Shown: positions 23,101 through 31,445, counted from the first letter of the stretch. The stretch: 64,000 bases of DNA from Lycorma delicatula (GCF_047948215.1 NC_134461.1:85370245-85434244), one strand, 5' to 3'. Program-made: numbers and translations. Notes: generated by a model not told the origin, from the sequence alone.

Positions 23101-23434
23101 TATAGAAAACTAATAATAAAATCTTTCTTGTATGAAAATCATTTTTAAATTTACATGTAATTTCTTCTCTGGCTGAAAAGTTATATTTTTTATTCAAAAA
23201 CTTATATGCAAATAGTAATATTATTGTCAGAATGTTTTAAAGTACTGAGTTTTCATTAAGTTTTTATTTCACTTTACTGAAAAAATATTAAAGAGAAGAG
23301 TAATTGAATTATTGAAGTTAATATTTATTTATCTTTCTTTCTTTTTTTGCAGAAAACAATTGAAGTACATGGAAAATCATGTTTTGCAAAATGAGGAACA
23401 TTATCCATTGAAAAACTTTAAAAAATCTTCTTGA
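3349..23434 (+). CDS. BCKDHA: Branched-chain 2-oxoacid dehydrogenase E1 alpha subunit, C-terminal six exons (gene partial at 5' end)
   Basis: Thiamine-diphosphate-dependent decarboxylase subunit of the mitochondrial branched-chain keto acid dehydrogenase complex, acting after transamination in leucine, isoleucine and valine breakdown; E1 alpha pairs with E1 beta as alpha2-beta2. Exons 3349-3510, 7614-7758, 8715-8918, 9061-9232, 15804-15898 and 23353-23434 join in frame to the C-terminal 286 residues. All introns are GT..AG and all phases fit. The TPP-binding motif begins [11 protein letters not shown] and ends in CRNNG. The phosphorylation loop [14 protein letters not shown], target of the BCKDH kinase in animals, is fully conserved. 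The protein ends [13 protein letters not shown], matching the family C-terminus. The mitochondrial presequence and roughly the first third of the protein lie upstream of the window. Introns are 4.1, 1.0, 0.14, 6.6 and 7.5 kb and loaded with mobile elements; one holds a full-length LINE in antisense. Confidence 0.96.
3674..4335. mobile_element. Non-autonomous TIR element (MITE-like), copy 1
   Basis: Shares many blocks in the same order with 61785-62533: TTTCAGATTTCAACGGA, CCATCCCTGAAT, GCATAACTCAAAAA, TTTTGATT, CCAAAAGTGTCCAAAAAA, TTCTTAACT.CAGTAATAAG and CATTGGTTCCAGAGT. The left end reads ACTTCCTTGAAC and the right end GCATACAAGGAATTC, approximate inverted repeats of an ACTTCCTTGTAC terminus. 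No coding capacity. It lies in the BCKDHA intron after the 3349-3510 exon. Confidence 0.7.
4988..5276 (-). repeat. tRNA-derived SINE family A with target-site duplication
   Basis: Full or near-full copy in minus orientation. The T-rich tail and TGTTTAGCCTCCGG are at the left, and the tRNA-like head (complement of GACCAACCTGGTCTAG-type sequence) is at the right. It is flanked by the duplicated target TATATGTTTACCT at 4975-4987 and 5279-5291. Internal blocks match the 60973 copy almost throughout. Confidence 0.85.
5375..6030 (+). pseudogene. Jockey-like LINE reverse transcriptase fragment, internally deleted
   Basis: Starts in RT motif [21 protein letters not shown], where the family has GLPQGS. 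Then comes a motif C equivalent YANDWVLTT, with YADD changed to YAND. Frames are broken after about 5650. A C-terminal piece from 5751 encodes [13 protein letters not shown] and a [17 protein letters not shown] zinc-binding-like motif, ending [16 protein letters not shown] at the stop near 5967. The region between is shorter than in intact elements, so sequence is missing. The 3' end is A/T-rich (AAATAAATAC). No active-site integrity remains. It is intronic in BCKDHA. Confidence 0.7.
6115..6272 (+). repeat. tRNA-derived SINE family B with (AAAT)n tail
   Basis: A box-like TGGCAGAGTGATAA near 6120 and B box-like GGGTTCAAATCCCAATC near 6153-6169 are spaced as in a tRNA gene. A body of unknown origin and a (TAAA)n tail at 6250-6272 follow. 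The same head type occurs in reverse at 22395-22495. Confidence 0.65.
6315..7325 (+). mobile_element. Degenerate mariner-family element
   Basis: Terminal inverted repeats: left AAGGCATATTCATAAAGTAA near 6315, with the matching complement at the right end ending TATGCCTT at 7325. Internal sequence on + encodes a decayed mariner transposase. The readable part (6920-7230) contains [29 protein letters not shown] and a stop after YVEK near 7225. In the DD34D family the second aspartate lies in HDNARPH and the third in SPDLAPSD; here both positions are N. The N-terminal half is split over frames with stops. The element is therefore dead, though its TIRs remain recognisable. Flanking TA duplications are not clean. 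It sits in the first visible BCKDHA intron. Confidence 0.82.
7614..7758 (+). CDS. BCKDHA: BCKDHA exon with TPP-binding motif
   Basis: Follows acceptor TTTTCAG. It encodes [10 protein letters not shown], then [19 protein letters not shown] and CPVIFF. The GEG..NN thiamine-diphosphate motif starts here and is finished by the next exon through a split cysteine codon (TG|T). Confidence 0.95.
8715..8918 (+). CDS. BCKDHA: BCKDHA exon, RNNGYAIST to MTYR
   Basis: Begins with the last base of the split Cys codon, then [39 protein letters not shown] and VLIEAMTYR. The tyrosine-arginine end is split AG|G with the next exon, across the short 142-bp intron. Confidence 0.95.
9061..9232 (+). CDS. BCKDHA: BCKDHA exon with regulatory phosphorylation loop
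   Basis: Follows acceptor TGTTTTCTAG. It encodes [19 protein letters not shown] and a C-terminal helix region with [19 protein letters not shown]. The histidine and serine of HHS correspond to the TPP-interacting His and the kinase-target Ser of animal E1 alpha. The end is set by phase: the next exon resumes with VLHSFA, which places the donor at GTCAGA after AKKQ, a GT donor with a weak +3. Confidence 0.93.
9300..10424. other. AT-rich intron without recognisable elements
   Basis: I find no coding frame with family similarity, no RNA gene and no named repeat here. Two ATG-rich short frames near 10063 and 10364 are not supported; the latter enters the antisense of the adjacent LINE. Confidence 0.5.
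10436..13714 (-). mobile_element. Full-length RTE-like non-LTR retrotransposon with 11-bp TSD
   Basis: A 3.28-kb antisense insertion in the BCKDHA intron between exons 9061-9232 and 15804-15898. It is flanked by exact direct repeats ACTTCATTTAT at 10425-10435 and 13715-13725. On the minus strand the element ends with GACTGAAGACAAAAAA and a poly-A tract (T run at 10436-10449). About 300 bp of 5' sequence precede the ORF and appear full length, starting in a CCTTGCCGTTGGTGAGG-type segment. The family is the arthropod endonuclease-RT LINE often misannotated as craniofacial development protein 2-like. The exact duplication and intact ORF suggest a recent insertion. A second, truncated copy lies at 53904-55421. 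Confidence 0.93.
10453..13410 (-). CDS. LINE polyprotein: AP endonuclease plus reverse transcriptase, 985 aa, intact
   Basis: Single uninterrupted ORF starting [12 protein letters not shown]. The N-terminal endonuclease-exonuclease-phosphatase domain has [12 protein letters not shown] (about 37-48), [17 protein letters not shown] at 176-180 and SDH at 269-271, so the metal, phosphate and general-base residues are present. The RT domain has [56 protein letters not shown] (motif A, usually KAFDNV), [16 protein letters not shown] and the catalytic FADD box at 732-735. A C-terminal region with [10 protein letters not shown] and GHILRHPGI follows, typical of this family. The product would nick target DNA and reverse transcribe element RNA by target-primed reverse transcription. 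It lies antisense to BCKDHA and is likely silenced or expressed independently. No separate ORF1 is seen. Start chosen as the first ATG of the long frame. Confidence 0.93.
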   Translation of the reverse strand: MEAPSLVKYSGGKIVPRSDLRVGTTKEGVTRKLKNNILRVGAWNVRSLKKVGRLENLKREMDRVNVDIVGISEVQWEEEGDFWSGDFRVINSASNNGQAGVGFVMNKKIGRRVEYFKMHSDRIIVIRIKSKPKPTTIVNVYMPTSAHDDDEVECVYEEIDEAIKHVKGDENLIIVGDWNASIGKGKEGNIVGEYGLGKRNERGDRLIEFCTKYNLVIANTQFKNHNRRIYTWKKPGDTARYQIDYIMVKQRFRNQLVDCKTYPGADIDSDHILVIMKCRLGFKNLKKSCQMNRWNLEKLEEEGVKKIFEEDIARGLRKKDKVENVEEEWENVKKEILKSAEANLGGIKRTGRKPWVSDDILQLMDERRKYKNASDEESKRNYRQLRNAINRKCKLAKEKWIKEKCSEVEREMNIGKIDGAYRKVKENFGVHKLKSNNVLNKDGTPIYNTKGKVDRWVEYIEELYGGNELENGFIEEEEEVEEDEMGETILRSEFKRALKDLNGRKAPGIDGIPVELLRSAGEEAIDRLYKLVCNIYEKGEFPSDFKKSVIVMIPKKAGADKCEEYRTISLTSHASKILTRILYRRIERRVEEVLGEDQFGFRKSIGTREAILGLRLIVEGRLKKNKPTYLAFIDLEKALDNVDWNIMFSVLKKLGFKYRDRRTIANMYRNQTATITIEEHKKEALIRKGVRQGCSLSPLLFNLYTELAVNDVKEQFRFGVTVQGEKIKMLRFADDIVILAESKKDLEETMNGIDEVLRKNYRMKINKNKTKVMKCSRNNKDGPLNVKIGGEKIMEVEEFCYLGSKITKDGRSRSDIKCRIAQAKRAFSKKYNLFTSKMNLNVRKRFLKVYVWSVALYGSETWTIGVSEKKRLEAFEIWCYRRMLKIRWVDKVTNEEVLRQIDEERSIWKNIVKRRDRLIGHILRHPGIVALILEGQVEGKNCVGRPRLEYVKQIVGDVGCRGYTEMKRLALDRESWRAASNQSND
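13730..15520. other. AT-rich intron, no named features
   Basis: No supported gene or element. Poly-T and poly-A runs and scattered short repeats only. Confidence 0.5.
15528..15590 (+). repeat. Possible tRNA-like SINE head relic
   Basis: TGATTTAGTGGTTAGTAT resembles an A box region and TTCTGGGTTCAGTAAC a B box about 30 bp downstream. No cloverleaf I would trust. Lies 210 bp upstream of a BCKDHA exon. Confidence 0.35.
15804..15898 (+). CDS. BCKDHA: BCKDHA exon (penultimate)
   Basis: Acceptor CCATTAG, donor GTAAGT. Encodes [16 protein letters not shown], then [12 protein letters not shown] with the final Leu codon split TT|A. Matches the family segment ending in LFSDVYxEMP. Confidence 0.94.
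17529..19560 (+). pseudogene. piggyBac-like transposase remnant
   Basis: A TTAA at 17529-17532 is followed by CACGTTAACTGCTAATG, which resembles piggyBac-type termini. At 18360 an ORF begins [18 protein letters not shown] with an acidic stretch, as in piggyBac N-termini. Further pieces read [19 protein letters not shown] and INHINDYW near 18830-18915, matching the conserved block before the catalytic core. A C-terminal piece near 19310-19460 reads [19 protein letters not shown], then [12 protein letters not shown] and [11 protein letters not shown], where the family has DYNxxMGGVD. The sequence between 18935 and 19300, where the catalytic DDD core should be, is missing and replaced by AT-rich DNA with an imperfect ATGCTTAAA tandem repeat. 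Stops and frameshifts are present throughout. A right terminus was not found. Confidence 0.65.
19072..19130. repeat. Imperfect ATGCTTAAA tandem repeat
   Basis: The unit ATGCTTAAA occurs four times with variable spacers inside the deleted core of the piggyBac remnant. Confidence 0.6.
20075..20126. repeat. (TA)n microsatellite
   Basis: About 26 uninterrupted TA units. Confidence 0.97.
21731..21972. repeat. SINE-in-SINE nested insertion (family A)
   Basis: A plus-oriented, head-less SINE A (21731-21770 and 21864-21972) is split by a minus-oriented, truncated SINE A (21771-21863). The split is flanked by the near-exact duplication AGGAATGGATGACC at 21757-21770 and AGGAATGGTTGACC at 21864-21877, one mismatch. 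The right part ends GGAGGCTAAACAGAAAAGAA, the family tail. Together the opposed tails form an imperfect palindrome. Confidence 0.85.
22395..22495 (-). repeat. tRNA-derived SINE family B head, minus orientation
   Basis: The reverse complement contains a D-arm-like CGTGACGAAGTGATAGTATC and, about 40 bp on, GGGCTTGAATCCCAGTCAGG (B box). It then runs into GCATTTTTCTTACGCT. The head resembles the copy at 6115. Confidence 0.6.
23353..23434 (+). CDS. BCKDHA: BCKDHA terminal exon and stop
   Basis: Acceptor TTTTTTTGCAG. Encodes [19 protein letters not shown] and KNFKKSS, then TGA at 23432-23434. The EHYPLxxF ending is the family signature. A polyadenylation signal follows 20 bases downstream. Confidence 0.94.
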
Positions 23435-23453
23435 AAAACGGCAGATAATACAA

Positions 23454-23459
23454 AATAAA
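23454..23459 (+). promoter_or_regulatory. BCKDHA: Polyadenylation signal AATAAA of BCKDHA
   Basis: AATAAA starts 20 bases after the stop codon. If used, the 3' UTR is very short. Further A-rich candidates exist downstream. Confidence 0.5.
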
Positions 23460-23699
23460 ACAATTCAATATTTTACCTAAGACATGGTTTTATTATATAG
23501 GTAATTATTCTCTTTTTTTTGATTACTATTTTGTATAAAAAAGTATGTATAATGAAATATTTTTTTTTATTCCATTAATTTAACTTGATATAGAGAATAC
23601 GTTTCTGATCTGTGCCAGTTTGATGCAACTTAATTATCATAGTGTGTTTAGTATATATAATTATTCAATTATAAATTGTTTTACGTAACCTTTTTAGTG

Positions 23700-23935
23700 C
23701 CATTATGCAAATTCTTCCCAGTTAAGGAGTACAAATAACTCGGTGTGTTGTTTGTAGAGCTTTAATGCATTGTTGATCATAAGACCACATGAGCAGATAG
23801 TCAGCTTACAGCAGAATTTATTGATGCTCTTTTGCAGGGTGATTGAAGGGTGATGAAGAAATGAGGTTACTACTTTAAATCCAAAATGACAGCGTCCACC
23901 TTGGCCCCATTTTGGAGTTAACATTTAAAGATGCA
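23700..23935 (-). repeat. Dispersed repeat family C, copy 1
   Basis: The reverse complement shares GCTGTCATTTTGGATTTAAA, CACCCTGCAAAAG and GTAAGCTGACTATCT-type blocks in order with 25030-25245 in the opposite orientation. Function and class unknown. It lies just 3' of BCKDHA. Confidence 0.65.
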
Positions 23936-24002
23936 TTAAAATTTTTTTAAGTTGTTCAAGCAGCTTATTTGTTTGTTTAGAGCCACACCAGTGGCATCAA
24001 CT

Positions 24003-24030
24003 GAATGGAACACTGGCAAGTGTTCCATTC
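24003..24030. repeat. Perfect 12-bp hairpin
   Basis: GAATGGAACACT at 24003-24014 is exactly complementary to 24019-24030, with loop GGCA. Confidence 0.8.
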
Positions 24031-24887
24031 TCTTAATCAAGAGGCATTGGGTTAGTGTTTTTGTTCAGTTTTTAAAGTTTATTTTTTCTTAAAAATATTT
24101 TTATTTTATAATCTTTTACATTAATGCAGATGATTTTTTATTATGTTAATATTTATAAGAATCTGGAAAAAATTTATGAATTTCATGTTTGCTGATTATT
24201 ATTTTATTTATATATGAATAAGAATCTGGAAACAGATATATGAATCTCAAGTTTGCTATTTTTTATTTTATTTGTATATACTCATTAATCTCAACAAAAA
24301 AAAAAACTTTTTGAACATTGAAAATAGTAGTGGTCACATGGGGAATGAGGGGTTAATAAGTGTCAAAAAACAGATTTTGTTTTATAAAACCTGAAAAAAT
24401 TAAAATAAATAGATTTACTTTAATTTGTTCATTAAAATAAATAAATTTGTTTTAATTTTCAGTAAGTTACAATCCGTAGAACAATTATTATAAAAAATAA
24501 TTTAAAAAACTAAACAAAGTACAAACATTTTTTATTATAACTGTCATTTTTTAATTTTTTCAAGTTTTATCAAGCAAGATTTGTGTATTTGGTTACTGAT
24601 TGTTACATTCAAATAAAATAACAGCTGACAGACATGAATTTCATACTTTTTTCAGATTCGTATGTTGTTATTATATATAACATTAAAAAAATTTTGTAAT
24701 AAAATGGACAGAAGAAAAAAAATGGGTGCACTCTAAGAAAATGATGGAAATATGGAAAAGAAGAAGAAAAAAAAGAAATTATATAATAATTGGCATGGCA
24801 TAATAATCTGGCATGGTCTCTAGTTGGCTGCTTTGAAATAAAAAAAATCATCATCTGTGGTTCTTGTATACATATAAGAAAAAAAGA

Positions 24888-24962
24888 AAAAAGAAATGAC
24901 GCAGAGACTCGAATCCAAGACCTCTCGATTATGAGACTTGGACATTTGCCGCTTGGCTGCTG
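24888..24962 (-). repeat. tRNA-like SINE head fragment
   Basis: The reverse complement has a D-arm-like AGCCAAGCGGCAAATG, an anticodon-loop-like CTCATAA and a B box-like GGATTCGAGTCTC, followed by TTTCTTTTTTC. It looks tRNA-derived, but the stems are imperfect, so I call it a SINE head rather than a tRNA gene. A (TAA)n run follows at 24972-24993. Confidence 0.5.
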
Positions 24963-25029
24963 TTGCTATACAAATAATAATAATAATAATAATGGCTGCT
25001 GTTATTATACAAATAATCTACTTAAAAAA

Positions 25030-25245
25030 CTTAAACTCCATTTTAAAATGGAGCCATATTGGAAGCTGTCATTTTGGATTTAAATAAAGTAGTCACCTCC
25101 TTTCCTACCACCTTGCAAAAGGGCATCGATAAATTACATTGTAAGCTGACTATCTATCCTTGTAAGCTGGCGGAAACTTATCTACTACCCTGGGAGATAG
25201 GAACTTCCTGGCTGAACAGTTCGAAGGTTAGAAGTAAAACATAGA
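25030..25245 (+). repeat. Dispersed repeat family C, copy 2
   Basis: Plus-oriented counterpart of 23700-23935, with GCTGTCATTTTGGATTTAAA, TTGCAAAAGGGCATCGATAA and GTAAGCTGACTATCT. Confidence 0.65.
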
Positions 25246-25347
25246 AATACTCTACAGAAATGTTTGTTTGCAGTGTCAAAGGTAGCTTTAGAACAATGTT
25301 TATTCTTGATGTTAAGAGCAGCTGCTAATAACTATTAACTGTTCCTC

Positions 25348-25551
25348 TTGCTAGAAGCAGTTGATATATTGGCAGAAGGCAGTGGATTACCACTGCTTAA
25401 TTATTCTGCAATATTTAGCATCAAGACTCAGGCTTCTTCTGTTAAATGGTCTGGACCTAAAATTACTTCACATTTGGGATTTCTGGGGAAGCAAATTGTG
25501 AAATTGCGGCAAGAATGGAATCATCAAAAGATGGAAAGAAGATATGAGTAG
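25348..25551 (+). other. Unidentified 67-codon open frame with non-AT-biased composition
   Basis: The frame reads LAEGSGLPLLNYSAIF and later VKLRQEWNHQKMERRYE before TAG. Codon composition looks more coding-like than the surroundings. I do not recognise a family. It directly follows repeat family C and may belong to that element or be a decayed exon. No splice or start evidence. Confidence 0.25.
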
Positions 25552-26000
25552 ATCCATGAAATATTAAGACACTTATTATACAGTCAGGTAAGTTAGAAAA
25601 TTTAAAACTAGATAAAAAGAAACAGAGTGGATATAATTGGATTAAGCAAAGGGAGATAGAAAAGGAAAAGTAAAGTTAACAGCAGTAATGTTTTTATAAT
25701 AAACTATTCAAGAATTAAAGTAACATTTTATGTTACTTGTTTTCGAGCGATGATACTATTAGATTTTAGATTTAGATGTGAGTTGTGTAACAACTTAATG
25801 AGGAGGGAATAGGAATGGACAAAATAAGAATCGATCAAAGGACATTCTGCAAAGGCTATCATACAGCTATCGTACATCTATCATTGTTGTAATTACAGTA
25901 ATATTTAAAAATAATATCCATAGATCAACAGATTTTTTTTAAAAAGAAGGTTACTATGTTGCTTACAAGACTACTAACAAAATACACAAGATATATAATA

Positions 26001-27286
26001 TGAGGTTCATTCAATAATTAAACAGGCAAACATTTTTAGTGAAAGAAATGTTTAATGGAGGCAATTGAAACTTTAGTAAGTGTTAGTTGGCAACCTTGTG
26101 AATAGTGTTAGTCAGCTGTTTGATTAATATCTGTATAAACATAACCGCTAAAGTCTTAGTTACAATGGCATGTTTGCTCAAATAAAATACTTTTGAAGAA
26201 CAATGTTCTGTGATCCGATTTTTACTTTCGTAAAATATACAACCATCAGAAATATTCTCTCAAATGAAGAAACAATACAGCAGTAGTTGAATGAACCATG
26301 CGAGTTTTTATGCGTGGTTGAAAAAGTTTAAAAGTGGCCGCAAAAGCATGACTGATGAGCACCACTCCAGGTATCTGGTAACACTGATGACCTTATCATT
26401 AAATTCTCATATTCATTCACCTTCCAAGAAGACCGATGACTTACAGTTGAATAAATTGCTGAAAAATGTAAAGTAAGTGTTGGCGCAACTCATTCCATCA
26501 TTTAAAACAAACTGAATTATCATAAGACTAGTGCAAGGTGGGTTCCCAGAGAGCTTATTGTTCATCACAAAGCCGAGAGATTTCACATTTGCACCAAACT
26601 CAAAAATCATTTCAATAAACAAGGTGAAGCATTTTTGGACAGGATTTTAACCTGTGATGAAATTTGGATACATCATTTTGAACTGGATTCTAAGCATCAA
26701 AGCATGCAGTGGAAACACCCTGAATTGCCTGTTCGTACGAAAATCAAAATGCAACCATCAGCTGGTAAGGTCATGTTAACCTTTTTTTTGAGTGCCCATG
26801 GTCGAATTTTCTGTGATTATTTGGAGGAGCAATGCACTATCAGCAGCCTATACAAGAACAAAGTCAAGCCCACAATGTAGAGTAAATGTCCAGGATGACA
26901 GAAGAAAGGCGTGCTTCTTCAAGACAATGCTTGATCTCATACAGCACAACTGACGCTGGAGACTATTGGCAAAGTGGTTTGGGAGCTCCTACCTCATCCT
27001 CCTTACAACCTTGACCTTGCCCCTTCGGATTTTTATCTGTTTGGTTCGATGAAAGAAATTGCGTGATATCAAGTTCAACAACTAAGAGATAAAGAAAAAC
27101 ATATAAAACTGGCTTCGAGATCTAGGTAAAGAATTCTTCACTGAGGGATAAGAAGACTCTTAAAAAGGTGGGACAAGTGTAGAGAAGTTGGTGGTAGGGA
27201 TTACATGAAAAAGTAAAATTGTATTTATTTAATAAACCATTTTTGCTGTACAGCTAATTGTCTGTTCAATTATTGAATGACCCTTG
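26001..27286 (+). mobile_element. Mariner-family element, degenerate but with TIRs and TA duplication
   Basis: The left TIR begins TGAGGTTCATTCAATAATTA at 26001 and the right end is its approximate complement, ending ATTGAATGACCCTTG at 27286. TA flanks both sides (25999-26000 and 27287-27288). The + strand transposase remnant reads HASFYAWLKKFKSG (HTH), SVGATHSII, ARWVPREL, ILTCDEIWIHHFELDSK (first Asp), QPSAGKVMLTFF, KGVLLQDNA (second Asp) and LPHPPYNLDLAPSDFYLFGS (third Asp). The three catalytic Asp positions survive, but stops interrupt the frame near 26878, 26895, 26935 and 27064 and the frame shifts near 26470. Confidence 0.88.
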
Positions 27287-27289
27287 TAC

Positions 27290-29415
27290 ATTAACTTATA
27301 AGATATTATTAATATGTTAATTATAATATATTATTACTATATTTTCATAAACTCGATTCAATAAATTAAATTGTGATGAATATATTAAATACTGCATTAG
27401 ACAAACTGAACCCACACTCACCCTTAAGTTGCTAACACCTTTTGCAAGTACTGCAAACATCATCAATCTTTAGAAATATCTGATTGAAACTGGTTACATC
27501 TAAAAAGTTATAATTTTAAAGACCACAACAAGCAAGTTACATATATCATGAAAACTAACCAACTCAACCCATCATCTATCTGTAATTTGTCAACATATAC
27601 TGCATTAACTGCTGTATTATTTGTAAATAGAGTAGATAAAATATGCCATTTGACCTGAACATTAATTAAACTTTTCTAATTACTTGAATGGTGTCATTAT
27701 TGATAGTGCCATCTGCAGCATTTTTGTACAAGAAACTGCTTCATAGTTATGAAAAATATCCTGGAAATATCTGATGACATTCTGACATTAAATTTTTTTA
27801 TTTTATAAAAAAAATTGTTTTCGTTTACATTGAAAGATAACTCTGACTGCAGTTGTTAGATTGTTATATTTAACACTATTTCTCTGCCTCTTTTCTTTTT
27901 AGTTACATGTCTTTGTAATAATTTTTCCCTAGTTTTTCTAGACTTTTGTAAAAGAGCTTTGGTGAGTTTTTATTGTTGATATTATTCTTGATTTACTATT
28001 TTCATAGGATGCAAATTCATGATGTAGATATACAGTCACATTTTACTTGACATTACTTATGTTTGGTGATCTGACAGCAACGAATATTATATTAGCAGCC
28101 AGGATTTGGTCACTTCTTTTAAAGCCGCTAATTTATAGATTTATGTTAAACTTTCCCATCATTTTTATTAAATAATATTTTTCATTTTGTAGGAGTCAGC
28201 AGCGCTGGTGTGATTCATCACTATTTTTAATAAGAAGATATATTTAAGAATTTTTTTATTGCATCTATAATTCATTATTGTGAATATTTATGTATATTTA
28301 GATAATAATATATTATGTATGACTACAGTGTTACCATTTTGTTCAGGGGCTATATTTGTAATTTTTTTTGCCAGGTGTGTGTGTGTATGTGTGTGAAAAA
28401 GTGTATTTAAATAATAAAAATACTCTAATATGGCATCTATATTATTTTAATGTAAAATAATCCTTGTTTTATGCAGTTTATATTGTTAGAGTGCCTTGTA
28501 AAACCAATTCATATAAAAAAGACTGCTTATTTAAATAAAAAATTATCATAATTTGGGGCAAAGATTGCAGATTGTAACACAATAGACAATCTATTTTATA
28601 CTTTTTTTCTGTTAAAATATAAAATTCTCTGATAACCATTAATTGTACAGAAATTATGAATCAGTTTATCAACTGGTCTTGGATTTTACTTGTGGTAATG
28701 GTCTGGTGTTTTTCCATATATAATTCCATCTATTTTATCTTTTTTAATAAAGTACACTATAGATCTCACACCCTGGTCACTTAAGGTCAAAATTAAACAT
28801 TTTTGAACAATTATTTGCTATAACAAATAAACAAATACTCATTAAATAGATAATTACTCATTTAAAATTTTTTTATATTTTTATTAGTATCAGAAAAGTG
28901 TAATTTGTAGATTTATAGCCTACTATTTGTTCAATAATCATTATTGTTTATAGTTTAATAGCATTTATGTATGAAGCCTATAAAATAGCAGGAAAAAACA
29001 AGCTCAATTTAAAAAAAAATTAAAGATCCATTACTAGGTTTGCTTTTTGACTTAAATAATCAACTACAGATAAAGGAATACATTTTTTATAATGTAAATA
29101 TTTAAGAAGAAAAAATATAGAAATTGTAATTTTTATTTTATAAATTATATGAATTAATAAAAAAAGATGCTGGTAGTGTGTTATGAGTTAAAAGAAAAAA
29201 AAGCCATCCCCTTATTCAGACAAAGGGGTACCCCATGAAATATAATCAAGAAAGTAAAAATTTTCTTTTATGAAATGATTCAAAAAATGTGTATTATTGT
29301 ATTTATAAAAAAAATTAGAAATGAGATAGACAGTCCAAGTTTACTGTTTTGAAAGTGTAAACTCACAGATACAAATAGTTCTACTTGAAGCCATTGTTAA
29401 TAATGAATTGCCATT

Positions 29416-29446
<31 letters not shown>

Positions 29447-30300
29447 CAGAATAAGAGATGTCATGGGTACCAAGAAGCCAGTCACTGTTGGTAATCCATC
29501 TCTTTCCTGTGCATCAATTGAACTTTCTATAACTTGATAAGTAATATTAAAATGAATTACCTTGTATATTGTGGTTTTTTCTTATTTTTTTTTTAACTAA
29601 AATCTGGATAAAATAGGGATTATTAAAAATATATATATATGTTAAATGTAATTTTTATATATTTATTGGTAATATTTACTAGTAAGAAATATTTATGTGG
29701 CTTTGTTTTTTGTTTAAATAAATGAAAGATTTTATTACAAAAGTAATATTATTATTGTCTTATCAAACTTTGTACAATTGACATTATTTTAATAGATATT
29801 TAGTCAAAGTTGCTCATAGTAATTTTTTTAACTATTAAGTATTACTTTCATATCACTTTTATTGCAAGAAGTTATAATAAAATGTCAATTTTTTTCAGTT
29901 ATATTTTATTCAGTGAAGAATTATAAAGATTGCTAGTGATATGCTAGATTAAAAAGGATAATACAAATCTTTAAGGAAATATTTTATTCTCCGCACTTCC
30001 AGATTTTATTTATTTTCAGAATTACTGTCATGGGTGTTTTATAAAAAAATAAAACTACTGTAGAACTGCTAATAAACACACCCTAACATTTTGCACAACT
30101 TTAAGAAAACAATTACAAAAGTAGTATTTAAATAATATGATAATTACCGATTTTTATTTATCTATTTTATATCTGTATTATACTATGTGTTTTTTGTTTA
30201 TTTTAAAAGTCATATTCAGTCATGAATTATATATGCAGTTAAAATAATTTTGGAACTTTTCAAACTGGAATCATGTCATTATAATGTGACAGTAACAAAT
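27290..30300. other. AT-rich intergenic DNA without recognisable genes
   Basis: Contains a short GT-rich run near 28376-28394, a (TAA)n microsatellite at 29418-29445 and otherwise low-complexity AT-rich sequence. Confidence 0.5.
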
Positions 30301-30303
30301 TTT

Positions 30304-30327
30304 TATATATATATATATATATATATA
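30304..30327. repeat. (TA)n microsatellite
   Basis: Twelve TA units, abutting the sequence CAGAGTGATTACATATTGC that may be the left edge of the transposase relic downstream. Confidence 0.9.
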
Positions 30328-31134
30328 CAGAGTGATTACATATTGCAAGGCAATCTCGTGGGAGATGATTCTACTGCTAAAAATAAGAGAAAAACATTTA
30401 ACAAAGGTCAGAAAACAGTTTGTTAGCATGTTTCAACTAGTGAAATATTTAGCCTTGCTTTCTACTCCCTCTGTGAAATTAAACTGTATTAATTGTTGGG
30501 ATATAAATCGAGGGGTAAATTTGATGCTTCCGTATGGTTTTTGATCTAATAAATTTAATAAAAGTGATCCCAGATCTCTGTCTCACTTAGCTATTTAATG
30601 TAAACAAAAACCAAATTCTTTTTTGGTGATGTTAAAAATTTTTTTAAAACTGGGAATAAAAATTAGTATTTTTTTTTATTAATGACAATGAACTATTTAA
30701 AAATTATTATTCAAAGTTGGCAATAAATTACAACACCTGATCAGCAATACTGTATTAGTGCTAAATTATTCTGTAAGGTACATTAAATATATCGAGCACT
30801 GACAACTTTGCTGTCATTAGTAAAGGTTTTCTGTGAATTTTAGTTTGAATGTGATCGGTTGGCCATTGAAGCAATCTACTTACAACAGCAGAGATCATTG
30901 ATATGGTATTTATTTTGGATGGGGGTTAATGATAATGTTACAGTAGAAAATTTCATATTCTGCTGTTGCTGCAGTAAAATATGAAATACGTTTTCTGAAT
31001 CACAGGATTCTAGATCCCAAAATAATTAGCACAACTTTTCACAATCTTCGGGAACAGTTTCATTCCAGTTACGAATGATCTGTGCATCAATAATGAGCTT
31101 GTCTTTCCAAGTAGATCGGAGTTTAGGATTCGAT

Positions 31135-31445
31135 AGTTTGGAAACACAAAAGTATACTTCCAGTATGATGGCATGCCTCCCCACTTCTCTTGTGCCATTT
31201 CTACTCACTTAAATCATCATTTCCCTGATCAATTGTGGAGGTCCACATTCCTGGCCACCAAGATCATCTGATCTAACAACTTTAGATTTTTGCATCTGGG
31301 GATTCAAAACAAAAATATATTCCCGTGAGGAATTAATTGTCTGCATTATGGATGCAACCAAGCAACTTAAGAACAGCCCTGAAGAACTAAGAATAGCTAC
31401 AGAAGCATGCCAAGAAACGTGTTGAAAATGGCAGGCTCATTTTTG
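31135..31445 (+). pseudogene. DDE transposase remnant (IS630-like HTH family), C-terminal part
   Basis: The + strand, in shifting frames, reads YFQYDGMPPHFSCAIS (family FQQDGAPPHF), LNHHFPDQLW (family FPxRWIG), a decayed PRSPDLTTLDFFLWG block near 31255-31302 and a tail with IMDATKQLKNSPEELRIATE in the best frame. Frameshifts are frequent. The left part (30330-31130) may belong to the same element but is too decayed to assign. The short minus frames over this interval are shadows. Confidence 0.6.

Noticed and set aside
24888..24962. Functional tRNA gene
   Set aside because: Acceptor and T stems do not pair well and the sequence continues into a T-rich SINE-like body; called a SINE head instead.
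29418..29445. CRISPR-like or satellite array
   Set aside because: Simple (TAA)n microsatellite; no spaced repeats anywhere in the window.
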